Origin: Syntrophales bacterium
GTDB lineage: Bacteria; Desulfobacterota; Syntrophia; Syntrophales; UBA2210
DNA length: 54,357 nucleotides
Direction of reading: 5' to 3'
Assembly (NCBI GenBank): GCA_028718565.1
Contig: JAQULO010000008.1
Coordinates: 1-54,357 of the forward strand
Shown here: piece after piece, positions 47,008-54,357 of the stretch
How the letters are laid out: each line of letters begins with the position of its first letter
How positions within the stretch are numbered: the first letter of the stretch is position 1
Notes under the pieces: model-generated
Told to the model about the DNA's origin: nothing
The model's database searches: none
Seen by the model: the letters and a program-made list of their open reading frames with translations, nothing else
Translations under genes and position numbers: made by a program

Positions 47008-48464
47008 TATAGATCGGGTTTCCTTTTCTCTAGAGCTGAATTTTTCTCGTATGCGGACGGGACCTGAAGCAGTTTTTCCTCCTGAAACTGGCCCGCCATG
47101 AATTGAACTCCAATCGGGAGGCCGCCCTTCGTATACCCGCAAGGGACCGATATTCCGGGAACTCCCGCGAGATTTGTTGAGAGGGTGAATATGTCGTAGA
47201 GATACATCTGGAGGGGATCGTCCATCTTTTCCCCAATACGAAATGCCGGAGTCGGTGTCGTAGGGGTCAGTACGACATCGCACTTCGTGAACGCACGGTC
47301 AAAATCGTCTCTGATCAGGGCCCGCACCTGCGACGCCTTTTTATAGTAGGCATCGTAATATCCGGAGGAAAGAGAGTAGGTGCCTATCATGATCCTCCTC
47401 TTAACCTCCGCTCCGAAACCCGATGATCGGGTTTTCTTGTACATATCCAGGAGACTTTCTCCGTCCGGCGCCCTGAAACCGTATCTGACCCCGTCGAACC
47501 GAGCGAGGTTCGAACTGGCCTCTGAAGGCGCTATGATATAGTAAGTTGCTATGCAGTACTCGGTATGGGGAAGCGATACATCAAGACACCGGGCACCGAG
47601 TCCCTCCAGGGTTTTGATGGCTGTGTCTATGGAGGCCCGGATCTCCGGGTCGACCCCTTCGACAAAGTACTCCTTGGGAATGCCGACGGTCCACCCCTCG
47701 ATATCTCTGGAAAGGCAGGCCCTGTAATCAGGGACCTTCGTGGGAACGGAGGTGGCATCGCTGGTGTCATGGCCGGAGATCGCGTTCATCATAATGGCAC
47801 AGTCTTCCACATCTTTGGTGATAGGCCCTATCTGGTCCAGAGAGGAAGCAAATGCCACCATGCCGAAGCGCGAGACCCTCCCGTAGGTGGGTTTCAGGCC
47901 CACAACTCCGCACAGGGCCGCGGGCTGTCTGATGGAGCCGCCTGTGTCGGTACCCAGGGAGGCCATGCATTCGTCGGCCGCGACCGCAGCGGCTGATCCG
48001 CCGCTTGACCCTCCGGGGATACGCTCCAGATCCCACGGGTTCTTTGTGATCCCGAACCGGGAAGTCTCGGTTGAGGACCCCATGGCGAACTCGTCCATAT
48101 TGGTCTTCCCCACAAAGACTGCCCCGGCGTCCTTCAGTTTCCTGACCACCGTGGCGTCATAGGGGGGGACAAAGTCTTCAAGTATGCGCGATCCGCAGGT
48201 CGTCCTGACTCCTTGTGTACACAAGACATCCTTGATGGCTATGGGTATACCGGTTAGCGGCCCTCCGGTTCCCGCCCGTATCAGCTTGTCCGCCGCACAG
48301 GCCTGCTGGGTGGCAGCCTCCTCCGTCAGGGTGATATATGCGTGCACACGCTCTTCTAGGGATGCTATCCGCCGGTACACGGACTCGGTGACTTCAGCGG
48401 ATGTAAGACTTCCATCTCTGAGCCGTTCCTGTAGTTCATGAATAGTTAACCGATTCGGTTCCAT
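47007..48464 (-). CDS. gatA: Asp-tRNA(Asn)/Glu-tRNA(Gln) amidotransferase subunit A
   Basis: This 485-residue amidase-signature enzyme has the catalytic Ser-cisSer-Lys set: Lys in [10 protein letters not shown] (near 79), the glycine/serine loop [13 protein letters not shown] (near 152) and the nucleophile Ser in [16 protein letters not shown] (near 175). It releases ammonia from glutamine, which is channelled to GatB. It follows gatC by 75 bases and overlaps gatB by one base. Presence of gatCAB indicates indirect Asn- and/or Gln-tRNA formation in this organism. Confidence 0.96.
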
Positions 48465-48539
48465 GCCTCTCTAATCCAGCCTCAATCCGGGAATAGATTC
48501 CCTCAAAACAGGACGCTGCCCCTAAGGCCCGCCCTCTGG

Positions 48540-48827
48540 TTATTCTATAATCTTGGGAACGCCGAAGAACCCCATCTCCCCTTCCGGGGCATTGGCGAGA
48601 GCCATCTCCACCCCGATAGATTTCTTCTCCGCATCCTCCCTGAAGACATTACCCAGAGAGATGGCGTGAGTCATCGGCTCAGTCCCCTCAGTATCCACTC
48701 CATTCAATATGTCCATGTACATCAGTATGTTGTTGAGCTGCGAGGTGAGTGTGCCCTTTTCATCCTCACTGAGTTCAAGGCGGGCAAGATGGGCGACATA
48801 CCCCACTTCCTGCGTTGTTATCTTCAT
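48540..48827 (-). CDS. gatC: Asp-tRNA(Asn)/Glu-tRNA(Gln) amidotransferase subunit C
   Basis: ATG 48827 (MKITTQEVGYVAHLARLELS) is preceded by AGGAGGGGT and gives 95 residues, the normal length. The track's 48905 start adds sequence without family likeness. VAHLARLELSEDEK and the central ILNGVDTEGTEPM are GatC hallmarks, and the tail MGFFGVPKIIE also fits. GatC wraps around GatA and GatB to stabilise the complex. It heads the gatC-gatA-gatB-mtnA-HAD operon. Confidence 0.95.
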   Translation of the reverse strand: MKITTQEVGYVAHLARLELSEDEKGTLTSQLNNILMYMDILNGVDTEGTEPMTHAISLGNVFREDAEKKSIGVEMALANAPEGEMGFFGVPKIIE

Positions 48828-48926
48828 CGCGTTACCCCTCCTGGTTGGTGGGTTCATCCACATAAATGAGGTAAATCCCCTATCACAGAACCGTGCAAGT
48901 TGCAAACCGTTGAATCTGATTTCTGA

Positions 48927-48956
48927 TTGACAAAGATTCAGTCAGTAAGATACTAT
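48927..48956 (+). promoter_or_regulatory. Possible promoter of the tat operon
   Basis: TTGACA (48927-48932) and TACTAT (48951-48956) are separated by 18 bases in the gap between the divergent gatC and tatA/B genes. The ATG at 48955 that begins the track ORF lies inside this -10 box, which favours the later start at 48988. Confidence 0.42.
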
Positions 48957-48987
48957 GATCGCAGTTTTACGGGAAGATGGTGATGGT

Positions 48988-49275
48988 ATGTTTGGCATTG
49001 GAATGCCGGAATTGATAGTTATACTTGTTGTCGCCCTGCTTGTCATCGGGCCGAAAAAACTGCCTGACCTGGCAAAGTCTCTCGGCAAAGGGCTTGCGGA
49101 GTTCCGCCGTGCCACCGATGATGTAAAGGAAAGCCTCAATGTAGAGCAGATAAAAGATGAAGCGAGCGATCTCAAGGATTCGGTCCTCTATGGGGAAAAA
49201 AAGAAAAGACCTGAAGACGGTGGTCCGAAGGTGAAAGAAGAGACCCCGGAGCCGGTGGATAGAGATTCGCACTAA
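48988..49275 (+). CDS. tatA/tatB: Twin-arginine translocase subunit TatA/TatB
   Basis: From ATG 48988 (MFGIGMPELIVILVVALLVI) the protein has 95 residues. The short N-terminal membrane helix is followed by GPKKLPDLAKSLGKGLAEFR, the amphipathic helix of Tat small subunits, and then a charged, disordered tail. MF-x-IG-x-x-EL at the N-terminus is TatB-like, while the small size is TatA-like, so the subtype is left open. It forms the Tat pore or receptor with TatC for export of folded proteins. tatC follows after a gap of about 200 bases. Confidence 0.9.
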   Translation: MFGIGMPELIVILVVALLVIGPKKLPDLAKSLGKGLAEFRRATDDVKESLNVEQIKDEASDLKDSVLYGEKKKRPEDGGPKVKEETPEPVDRDSH

Positions 49276-49473
49276 TCCACGGTGATTCAATTTTTCCTTT
49301 ATTCCTGTGAACGCATGTAGTCACCTTCCATCCTTTCGCTACATTCATGCCTGATTTCCCGGGGGCTAGCTATGCTTGACGTTTTTATAGTTTTTCCCAA
49401 AAACAGCTGGAGTAGCTCCGACGAGACGTTGTACGGATATATCAGCCATGAAGCTATAGTGTGAGCTCAAGTT

Positions 49474-50253
49474 ATGACCGATCCAACAGATGAAAAAATG
49501 CCCTTTACGCTCCACCTTGAAGAGTTGAAGACCAGGCTGACGCGTGTGCTGATTGCGATCGCAGTGGGGTTCGTTGTATGCTACCTCTTCAAGGAAAAAC
49601 TGTTCTGGGCCTTGACACGTCCCCTCGCCGCTGTGCTTCCTGACAACGGTTCAATGATATTCACCAGTCTTCCGGAGGCATTTTTTACCTATCTCAAGGT
49701 ATCCTTTCTGGCGTCTATTTTTCTTGTCAGCCCCTACATTCTCTACCAGATATGGAAATTCGTGTCACCGGGTCTCTTTTCATCCGAAAAGAAACAGGTC
49801 GCACCCTTCGTCATTTTTTCAACCATATTTTTTTTAGGGGGATCCCTTTTCGCGTATTACATTGTCTTTCCGTTCGGTTTTAAATTCTTTGTCGGTTTCG
49901 GGAATGATTTCATACGCCCCATGCTCTCGCTGAGGGAGTATCTCTCCTTCTCCATGAAGCTGCTTATCGCGTTTGGGGTTATATTTGAACTCCCCATCTT
50001 TATGCTATTTCTGGCGAGGATAGGGGTAGTAAACTCAGAATTTCTGAAAAAAGAAAGAAAGTATGCGATCCTCCTCATCTTCATTGTCGCCGCAATTCTC
50101 ACTCCTCCGGATGCTGTGACACAGGTGCTGATGGCACTGCCGCTGATGCTCCTGTATGAAATCAGTGTCTGGGTGGTAAAGGCAGGGGAGAAGAAACGCG
50201 CCCTCAAAGAAGATGATGAGGGAAACGATAAGGAAGCTGAGAAAAATGAATGA
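49474..50253 (+). CDS. tatC: Twin-arginine translocase subunit TatC
   Basis: This 259-residue protein has six membrane helices and the TatC N-terminal signature FTLHLEELKTRLTRVLIAIA (H-LEEL-R). VSPYILYQIWKFVSPGLFSSEKK follows, containing the conserved YQ-x-W-x-F-x-PGL segment, and later FELPIFMLFLARIG (F-x-E-x-P). TatC recognises twin-arginine signal peptides. It carries an unusually charged C-terminal tail (KRALKEDDEGNDKEAEKNE). The stop overlaps the start of the PBP1A gene as ATGA. Confidence 0.95.
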   Translation: MTDPTDEKMPFTLHLEELKTRLTRVLIAIAVGFVVCYLFKEKLFWALTRPLAAVLPDNGSMIFTSLPEAFFTYLKVSFLASIFLVSPYILYQIWKFVSPGLFSSEKKQVAPFVIFSTIFFLGGSLFAYYIVFPFGFKFFVGFGNDFIRPMLSLREYLSFSMKLLIAFGVIFELPIFMLFLARIGVVNSEFLKKERKYAILLIFIVAAILTPPDAVTQVLMALPLMLLYEISVWVVKAGEKKRALKEDDEGNDKEAEKNE

Positions 50254-52628
50254 TGGATAGTGAAAGGCAACCTCTTAATAATACGGTGGAAAATAGGAGA
50301 TGGCTAAAAAAAAGGGTGTTTCTCTGGGTCTCTCTTGCGATCCTCCTGCCGGTCCTGACGGGGGCGGGGTTCTTCTATTCCCTTATGGGTAGCCTGCCCA
50401 GTATTTCCTCGCTGAAGGACTACAGGCCCAGCATCATCACCAGGGTATACGCGGATAATGATCAGCTTATTGACGAATTCTATCTTGAAGATCGAAAGGT
50501 TGTCCAGATCACCAATCTGCCGAGATTTGTCATACAGTCATTTGTGGCGGCGGAGGACGCCCGTTTTTTTCAGCACAAGGGAATAGATTTTCAAGGCATT
50601 GTCAGGGCCTTTTTCAAGAATGTGGAGGCGGGGGCAATCGTTCAGGGAGGTAGCACCATAACCCAGCAGGTGGCAAAGGCACTCTTCCTGTCTCCCGAGA
50701 AAAAGTACATCCGAAAGCTGAAGGAGGCCATTCTGGCCTACAAGATAGACCGGTACCTTAAAAAGTATGAGATCCTCAACCTTTATCTGAACCATATATA
50801 TCTGGGGCATGGGACGTACGGCATAGAGGCCGCGTCACAACAGTATTTCGGGAAGCCCGCCGAGCAACTTACCCTGCCGGAGGCAGCCCTCCTTGCCGGG
50901 CTCCCCAAGGCCCCCAGCCGGTATTCCCCTTCCCTCCACCCCGACCGTGCCCGCAAGCGACAGATCTACGTTCTGGAGAGGATGGCAGAGGATGGGTACA
51001 TAACGGAGGAGGAAAAGACGATCGCGCTCGCCGTACCGATGCAACTGAGGCTGGCTGGAGACGAAGAAAAGATCGCACCCTACTTTACCGAAAATGTTCG
51101 CCGATATATTCAGACCACGTATGGAAGTAATGTCCTCTACAGCGAAGGAATTGAGGTGTACACCACGCTGGATATGGCCTCTCAGGCGGCAGCTCGTGAT
51201 GCCATGATGCGGGGGCTCATGGAAGTGGACAAGCGGCAGGGGTATAGGGGGGCCCTGAAAAAGGTGCCGGAGGAGGAGATCGAGTCCTTTGTGAAAAATA
51301 TGCGCGGCGACATGGATAAGCCGCTGGAGGATCACATCATACAGGCCGTCGTGACGGATGTGGACAGCGTGGAAAAGATCGTGAGATTGCAGGCGGGCAC
51401 CTATGAAGGCACCATGCGACTGGAGGAGATGTCGTGGGCCCGACCTCCCGATCCGGAGGCGGCCTTCGCGGCGGCCAAGGTGAAAGATCCGGCGGATGTG
51501 CTCAGAAGGGGCGATGTCGTGGTGGCGCGGGTCCTGAGCGTTGTGGACGGCAAGCTGCAACTGGCCCTGGAGCAGGAACCCCGGGTGCAGGGTGCCCTTC
51601 TTGCCATGGACGCCAATACCGGAGCGATAAAGGCGATGGTCGGGGGCAGGAGCTACGGGAAGAGCGAGTTCAACCGTGCCACACAGGCAAAGAGGCAGCC
51701 CGGATCCGCCTTCAAGCCCTTTATATTTACCGCAGCCTTCGACAAGGGCATGACCCCTGCGACCATTATTATGGACAGCCCTGTCATTTACCGCGATACT
51801 CTGAAGGACAGCCTGTGGAAACCACAGAATTTCTCGGAGAAGTTTTACGGTCCCACGACCCTAAGGACCGCCCTGATCGAATCGAGAAATCTGGTGACCA
51901 TAAAGCTCTTAAAAGAGATAGGGATCAATTATGCCGCCGATTACGCGGTTAATATGGGAATAACCACCCCCCTTACGAGGGATCTTTCCATGGCTCTTGG
52001 CACGTCCGGAGTAACCCTCCTGGAAATGGTACGGGGCTACGGAATTTTTGCGAATGGTGGCAAGAGGGTGCGGCCATTCTTTATAAAAAGGATCGTTGAT
52101 CGTACCGGCAACATAGTGGAAGAAAACAGGCCGGAAGCGGAGCAGATTATCGACCCCGGGATCTCCTATATAACATCTCACCTGCTCCAGGAGGTTGTCA
52201 AAGGAGGCACCGGGTGGCGGGTCAGAGCGCTGGGCCGACCGGTGGCGGGGAAGACAGGCACAACCAACGATCTCAAGGACGCGTGGTTCATGGGGTTTAC
52301 CCCCTCGCTTGTTGCGGGTGTGTGGGTCGGGTTTGACGACCTGAAGCCACTGGGTAAATATGAAACCGGTTCCCGCGCTGCCAGCCCCATATTCCTCTAT
52401 TTCATGGAAAAGGCATTGGCTGGTACCCCGGTTGAATCCTTCTCACCTCCTAAGGGTGTTGTCTTTGCCAAGATCGATCCGGAGACGGGGATGCTGGCAA
52501 GCCCTTCCTCAGGCGAGTACATCTTTGAATGTTTCCTGGAAGGAACCGAACCGACTGGAACCGTTGTTGAAGAGAACAGGGCTCAGGACAAGAGTTTTTT
52601 CAGGGATGACTTCGATTCCCAGAATTGA
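50250..52628 (+). CDS. mrcA: Class A penicillin-binding protein (PBP1A family)
   Basis: This 792-residue bifunctional peptidoglycan synthase has one N-terminal membrane helix (about 25-45). The GT51 domain follows with AAEDARFFQHKGID (catalytic Glu near 102) and QGGSTITQQVAKAL. An OB-like insert lies around 330-440, and then comes the transpeptidase domain: nucleophile Ser in PGSAFKPF (about 486), SRN (about 545) and KTGTTND (about 668). It polymerises and cross-links glycan strands in the periplasm. Its ATG overlaps the tatC stop by four bases. The last 40 residues are hydrophilic. Confidence 0.95.
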   Translation: MMDSERQPLNNTVENRRWLKKRVFLWVSLAILLPVLTGAGFFYSLMGSLPSISSLKDYRPSIITRVYADNDQLIDEFYLEDRKVVQITNLPRFVIQSFVAAEDARFFQHKGIDFQGIVRAFFKNVEAGAIVQGGSTITQQVAKALFLSPEKKYIRKLKEAILAYKIDRYLKKYEILNLYLNHIYLGHGTYGIEAASQQYFGKPAEQLTLPEAALLAGLPKAPSRYSPSLHPDRARKRQIYVLERMAEDGYITEEEKTIALAVPMQLRLAGDEEKIAPYFTENVRRYIQTTYGSNVLYSEGIEVYTTLDMASQAAARDAMMRGLMEVDKRQGYRGALKKVPEEEIESFVKNMRGDMDKPLEDHIIQAVVTDVDSVEKIVRLQAGTYEGTMRLEEMSWARPPDPEAAFAAAKVKDPADVLRRGDVVVARVLSVVDGKLQLALEQEPRVQGALLAMDANTGAIKAMVGGRSYGKSEFNRATQAKRQPGSAFKPFIFTAAFDKGMTPATIIMDSPVIYRDTLKDSLWKPQNFSEKFYGPTTLRTALIESRNLVTIKLLKEIGINYAADYAVNMGITTPLTRDLSMALGTSGVTLLEMVRGYGIFANGGKRVRPFFIKRIVDRTGNIVEENRPEAEQIIDPGISYITSHLLQEVVKGGTGWRVRALGRPVAGKTGTTNDLKDAWFMGFTPSLVAGVWVGFDDLKPLGKYETGSRAASPIFLYFMEKALAGTPVESFSPPKGVVFAKIDPETGMLASPSSGEYIFECFLEGTEPTGTVVEENRAQDKSFFRDDFDSQN

Positions 52629-52829
52629 GGGAGAGATTCCCTACCCTGAAAATCCTTAGAAATAGCCTCTGATTCCTCCTATATTGGATCTCGTTTGGCT
52701 TTCTAATTGACGCGTCTGGAGACGGCCGGTCTTTCCGGATTTGTCTTGACAACAACTCGCCCCTCCGGTACGAGTGTCCACCGGAAGTTGGACCTGTTTC
52801 GAAACCATTATAATCAGGGAATTAACTTG
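52629..52829 (+). other. Possible promoter/leader region before the short terminator
   Basis: No gene is recognisable. TTGACA (52746-52751) is followed 17 bases later by a poor TACGAG. TATAAT (52809-52814) has TTGGAC 15 bases upstream (52788-52793). Either would start an RNA that meets the hairpin at 52830-52859 within about 40-80 bases. ACTCG and CGAGT, and CCGG repeats, could form small stems in between. This could encode a small RNA or an attenuated leader for the zinc-ribbon gene. Confidence 0.3.
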
Positions 52830-52859
52830 AAAGCAGGGGTAATATAGCCCTGCTTTTTT
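52830..52859 (+). terminator. Intrinsic terminator upstream of the zinc-ribbon gene
   Basis: AAAGCAGGG (52830-52838) pairs with CCCTGCTTT (52848-52856), followed by more T residues to 52859. It has the form of a Rho-independent terminator on the + strand. It may end the tatC-PBP1A transcript about 200 bases after the stop, or act within a leader. Confidence 0.82.
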
Positions 52860-52906
52860 GTCTGGCTCGTTCCGGGAAAAAGCCCTCGCATACATAAAGG
52901 ATTCCT

Positions 52907-53338
52907 ATGACACAGAACAAGGACAGAACGCCCGTTGCCCAGAGACTTGTAACCCGGTGCACAAGATGCAATATGGAGCTCAACCACATGGTAGTTTCTC
53001 ATAACATGGAGGGGATCGTCGCGCGGGTACAGTGCCGCACCTGCGGAAGCGAGCACAAGTATCACCCTGAAAAGAAAAAGTCGCCCCCGAGAACCGCACG
53101 GGCTGCCGGGAGTACGGCAGCGACCAGAAAAATACCCGTCGCGCCGGACTTTGCGAAGCTTTCGGAGAAATTAAGGAACAAAGAGCCGGTCCCCTACAGC
53201 ATGTCGGGCTCATTTAAGGTCGATGACGTGATCGATCATGCGACCTTCAAGCTGGGACTCGTGACAAAGGTCTCTCATCAACGGGTCGAGGTGTTGTTTT
53301 TTGACGGCCCGCGGACCCTTGCGTGCGATAGGGGATGA
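52907..53338 (+). CDS. Zinc-ribbon protein with C-terminal SH3/Tudor-like domain
   Basis: This 143-residue protein has two CxxC pairs, CTRCNMEL (about 18-25) and CRTCGSEHKYH (about 43-53), which should bind zinc. A basic, Ala/Pro-rich linker (about 55-85) follows. The C-terminal domain has the pattern FKVDDVIDHATFKLGLVTKV, then RVEVLFFDGPRTLA, which resembles the small nucleic-acid or RNA-polymerase-binding domain at the end of UvrD/PcrA-type proteins. I do not recognise a named family. A nucleic-acid-linked role is inferred from domain type only. AAAGGA lies seven bases before the ATG. Confidence 0.75.
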   Translation: MTQNKDRTPVAQRLVTRCTRCNMELNHMVVSHNMEGIVARVQCRTCGSEHKYHPEKKKSPPRTARAAGSTAATRKIPVAPDFAKLSEKLRNKEPVPYSMSGSFKVDDVIDHATFKLGLVTKVSHQRVEVLFFDGPRTLACDRG

Positions 53339-53546
53339 TCTCCATGGAGGCGCTTCCCCCTTGTTAAAAAACGGAACGATAAAAGACTTGTTGTAGTATC
53401 CCTCTTTGGCAACTGAAGAAAGTGATAGAAGGAGAGGGTTCCCTTGTGAAATTTTCCCCATGCGGCCCGTTTCATCCGCCTTATGCCTTGTTGTTCTTCC
53501 TTTTGCCGTGGAGATGGACGTGTGTAGACAGGCCCAACAGCGGTTA

Positions 53547-53837
53547 TCACGTCGAAGCGGCGCCGACAATCTCCAACAGAGATTCCGGGTGTTGTACCAA
53601 GGTCTCCTTTCGTGCCTTGGAAAGACACTTGATCCTGTGTTCCAGCCGCAACGCCGCCCCCCGGGCGCCGGCATGCATTGTGAGCACGAGCTGAAGTGGT
53701 CCCCTTCCTCTCAGGTACCGTGCGGCCTTGAAACCAGACCCCTGATGCTCGGCGAAGCGGCGGTCCACATCGGTGGTTATCCCCGTGTAGAGGGCTCCGC
53801 TCTTGCATCTGATCATATAGACATACCAACTCGCCAT
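53547..53837 (-). CDS. GIY-YIG nuclease-domain protein (UPF0213-like)
   Basis: This 96-residue single-domain protein begins WYVYMIRCKSGALYTGITTD, the GIY-YIG motif with YVY/YTG, followed by Arg in DVDRRFAEHQ. The Glu of the active site falls in ALRLEHRIKCLSKARKETL. Length and composition match the YhbQ/UPF0213 group of small GIY-YIG proteins, whose role in DNA repair or processing is not settled. It converges on the zinc-ribbon gene with about 200 bases between the stops. Confidence 0.9.
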   Translation of the reverse strand: MASWYVYMIRCKSGALYTGITTDVDRRFAEHQGSGFKAARYLRGRGPLQLVLTMHAGARGAALRLEHRIKCLSKARKETLVQHPESLLEIVGAAST

Positions 53838-54234
53838 ACATGCCTGTCCTTAAAAACAGCAGCGGATAGCGCCTTCCCCGTGCCCCGGGCTGACCTCATG
53901 TGCGGCCTAGCGCTGTGCTCAAGTAAGCCGCTAACGCGGCAGAATTAACGGTTTCAACTCCATCTTTTTTCAAGTGAAAGCACGACACTTCTCTGCCTTT
54001 CCCCTCTGCAAACTTTCCTCTTTACACCTGCCATAATACCTCTCCTTTCCTTTTGGGGCTAGTTTTGTATGGAGTCAATATTTTCCGGTCAGGAAATTGG
54101 CATAAATACAAGAAAATAATTATGAGAAACGGTCATTTGAGTCATCATTTTCCTTGGCATACCGGTAGCGGTGTGGGCGCGCCGTGATATTGATAATAAT
54201 ATCTTAATGTTGTCAACATGCCGCCTCCCAGCCA
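53838..54234. other. Intergenic region without a recognised gene
   Basis: No protein-like ORF is visible from the GIY-YIG start to the direct repeats near the right edge. The DNA is A+T rich after about 54060. GATATT and AATATC around 54185-54202 form a short palindrome. The region must contain the GIY-YIG promoter on the - strand, but no clear boxes were found. The small ORF in the track here is an antisense shadow of the GIY-YIG gene. Confidence 0.5.
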
Positions 54235-54305
54235 GTTGACTCATAATAAAATGTTACCGAAGGGGAAGCGATAGGAGGTAACGTTGACTCATAAAGAATG
54301 TTACC
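54235..54305 (+). repeat. Two direct repeats, possible mobile-element end
   Basis: GTTGACTCATAATAAAATGTTACC (54235-54258, 24 bases; shown for comparison with the next copy) recurs as GTTGACTCATAAAGAATGTTACC (54283-54305). Twelve bases at the left end and eight at the right end are identical, with the middle differing. Repeated 20-25-base motifs spaced tens of bases apart are typical of transposase-binding sites at the ends of some insertion sequences (IS21-like). The rest would lie beyond the window, so this stays tentative. Confidence 0.5.
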
Positions 54306-54357
54306 CATGTTTGTTATTTATGGAGAAAATCTTCCTCATTTTTTTATCCATAGTTTT

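Noticed and set aside
47008-47283. 92-residue N-terminal extension of gatB in the track
   Set aside because: It lies entirely inside gatA. GatB proteins begin at the [10 protein letters not shown]-like segment.
49372-49464. 30-codon ORF between tatA/B and tatC
   Set aside because: It has no ribosome binding site, no hydrophobic or conserved pattern and is too short to support.

Overview
The window looks like chromosomal DNA of an anaerobic, Gram-negative Desulfobacterota-type bacterium, with a Syntrophales-like fatty-acid degrader as the best guess. This is an inference from gene content: an exosortase A/EpsI exopolysaccharide locus, an acyl-CoA ligase/thiolase/crotonase/acyl-CoA dehydrogenase operon, an ADP-forming acyl-CoA synthetase alpha protein, and gatCAB, tat, groESL and PBP1A housekeeping genes. 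No rRNA, tRNA, CRISPR array or intact insertion sequence was seen.

Region 1 (1-9.2 kb, + strand) is the tail of an exosortase A (XrtA/PEP-CTERM-type) exopolysaccharide locus: the C-terminus of a FemAB-like protein, a DegT-type aminotransferase, a DUF218 protein, exosortase, EpsI, two GT4 glycosyltransferases, a flippase and an O-antigen-ligase-like polymerase. Region 2 (9.3-25.3 kb, + strand) is visibly richer in A+T and looks like an exchangeable polysaccharide block. It holds a large polytopic membrane protein, a VioA-type aminotransferase with a hexapeptide acyltransferase (suggesting an N-acylated 4-amino-4,6-dideoxyhexose), five further glycosyltransferases, a polysaccharide deacetylase, an asparagine-synthetase-like protein without the glutaminase cysteine, a secreted beta-helix protein and a PaaK/CapK-type adenylating enzyme. 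A YajD-type HNH protein and a perfect 20-bp bidirectional terminator follow. Region 3 (26.4-29.4 kb, - strand) is an export operon: a BY-kinase-like protein whose P-loop lysine is missing, a Wzz chain-length protein and an outer-membrane beta-barrel protein.

Region 4 (29.8-38.2 kb) is acyl-CoA metabolism. An ADP-forming acyl-CoA synthetase alpha protein (+) faces an operon on the - strand: acyl-CoA ligase, thiolase, a 46-codon remnant of 3-hydroxyacyl-CoA dehydrogenase, crotonase, acyl-CoA dehydrogenase and gpmI. Two members of this operon look damaged: the dehydrogenase keeps only its two ends, and the ligase stops before its catalytic-lysine (A10) motif.

Region 5 (38.3-54.4 kb) is mostly housekeeping: folD, a Na/Pi cotransporter, a UPF0173 hydrolase, groES-groEL, a gatC-gatA-gatB-mtnA-HAD operon on the - strand, tatA/B, tatC coupled to a class A penicillin-binding protein, a zinc-ribbon protein and a GIY-YIG protein. 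The right end holds two direct repeats that may be the edge of a mobile element.

The most notable points are the broken beta-oxidation operon, the pseudokinase-like CpsD, and the pairing of two unusual ATP-dependent enzymes (AsnB-like and CapK-like) in the polysaccharide block. I did not find a clear-cut, wholly novel system. These are the strongest leads.
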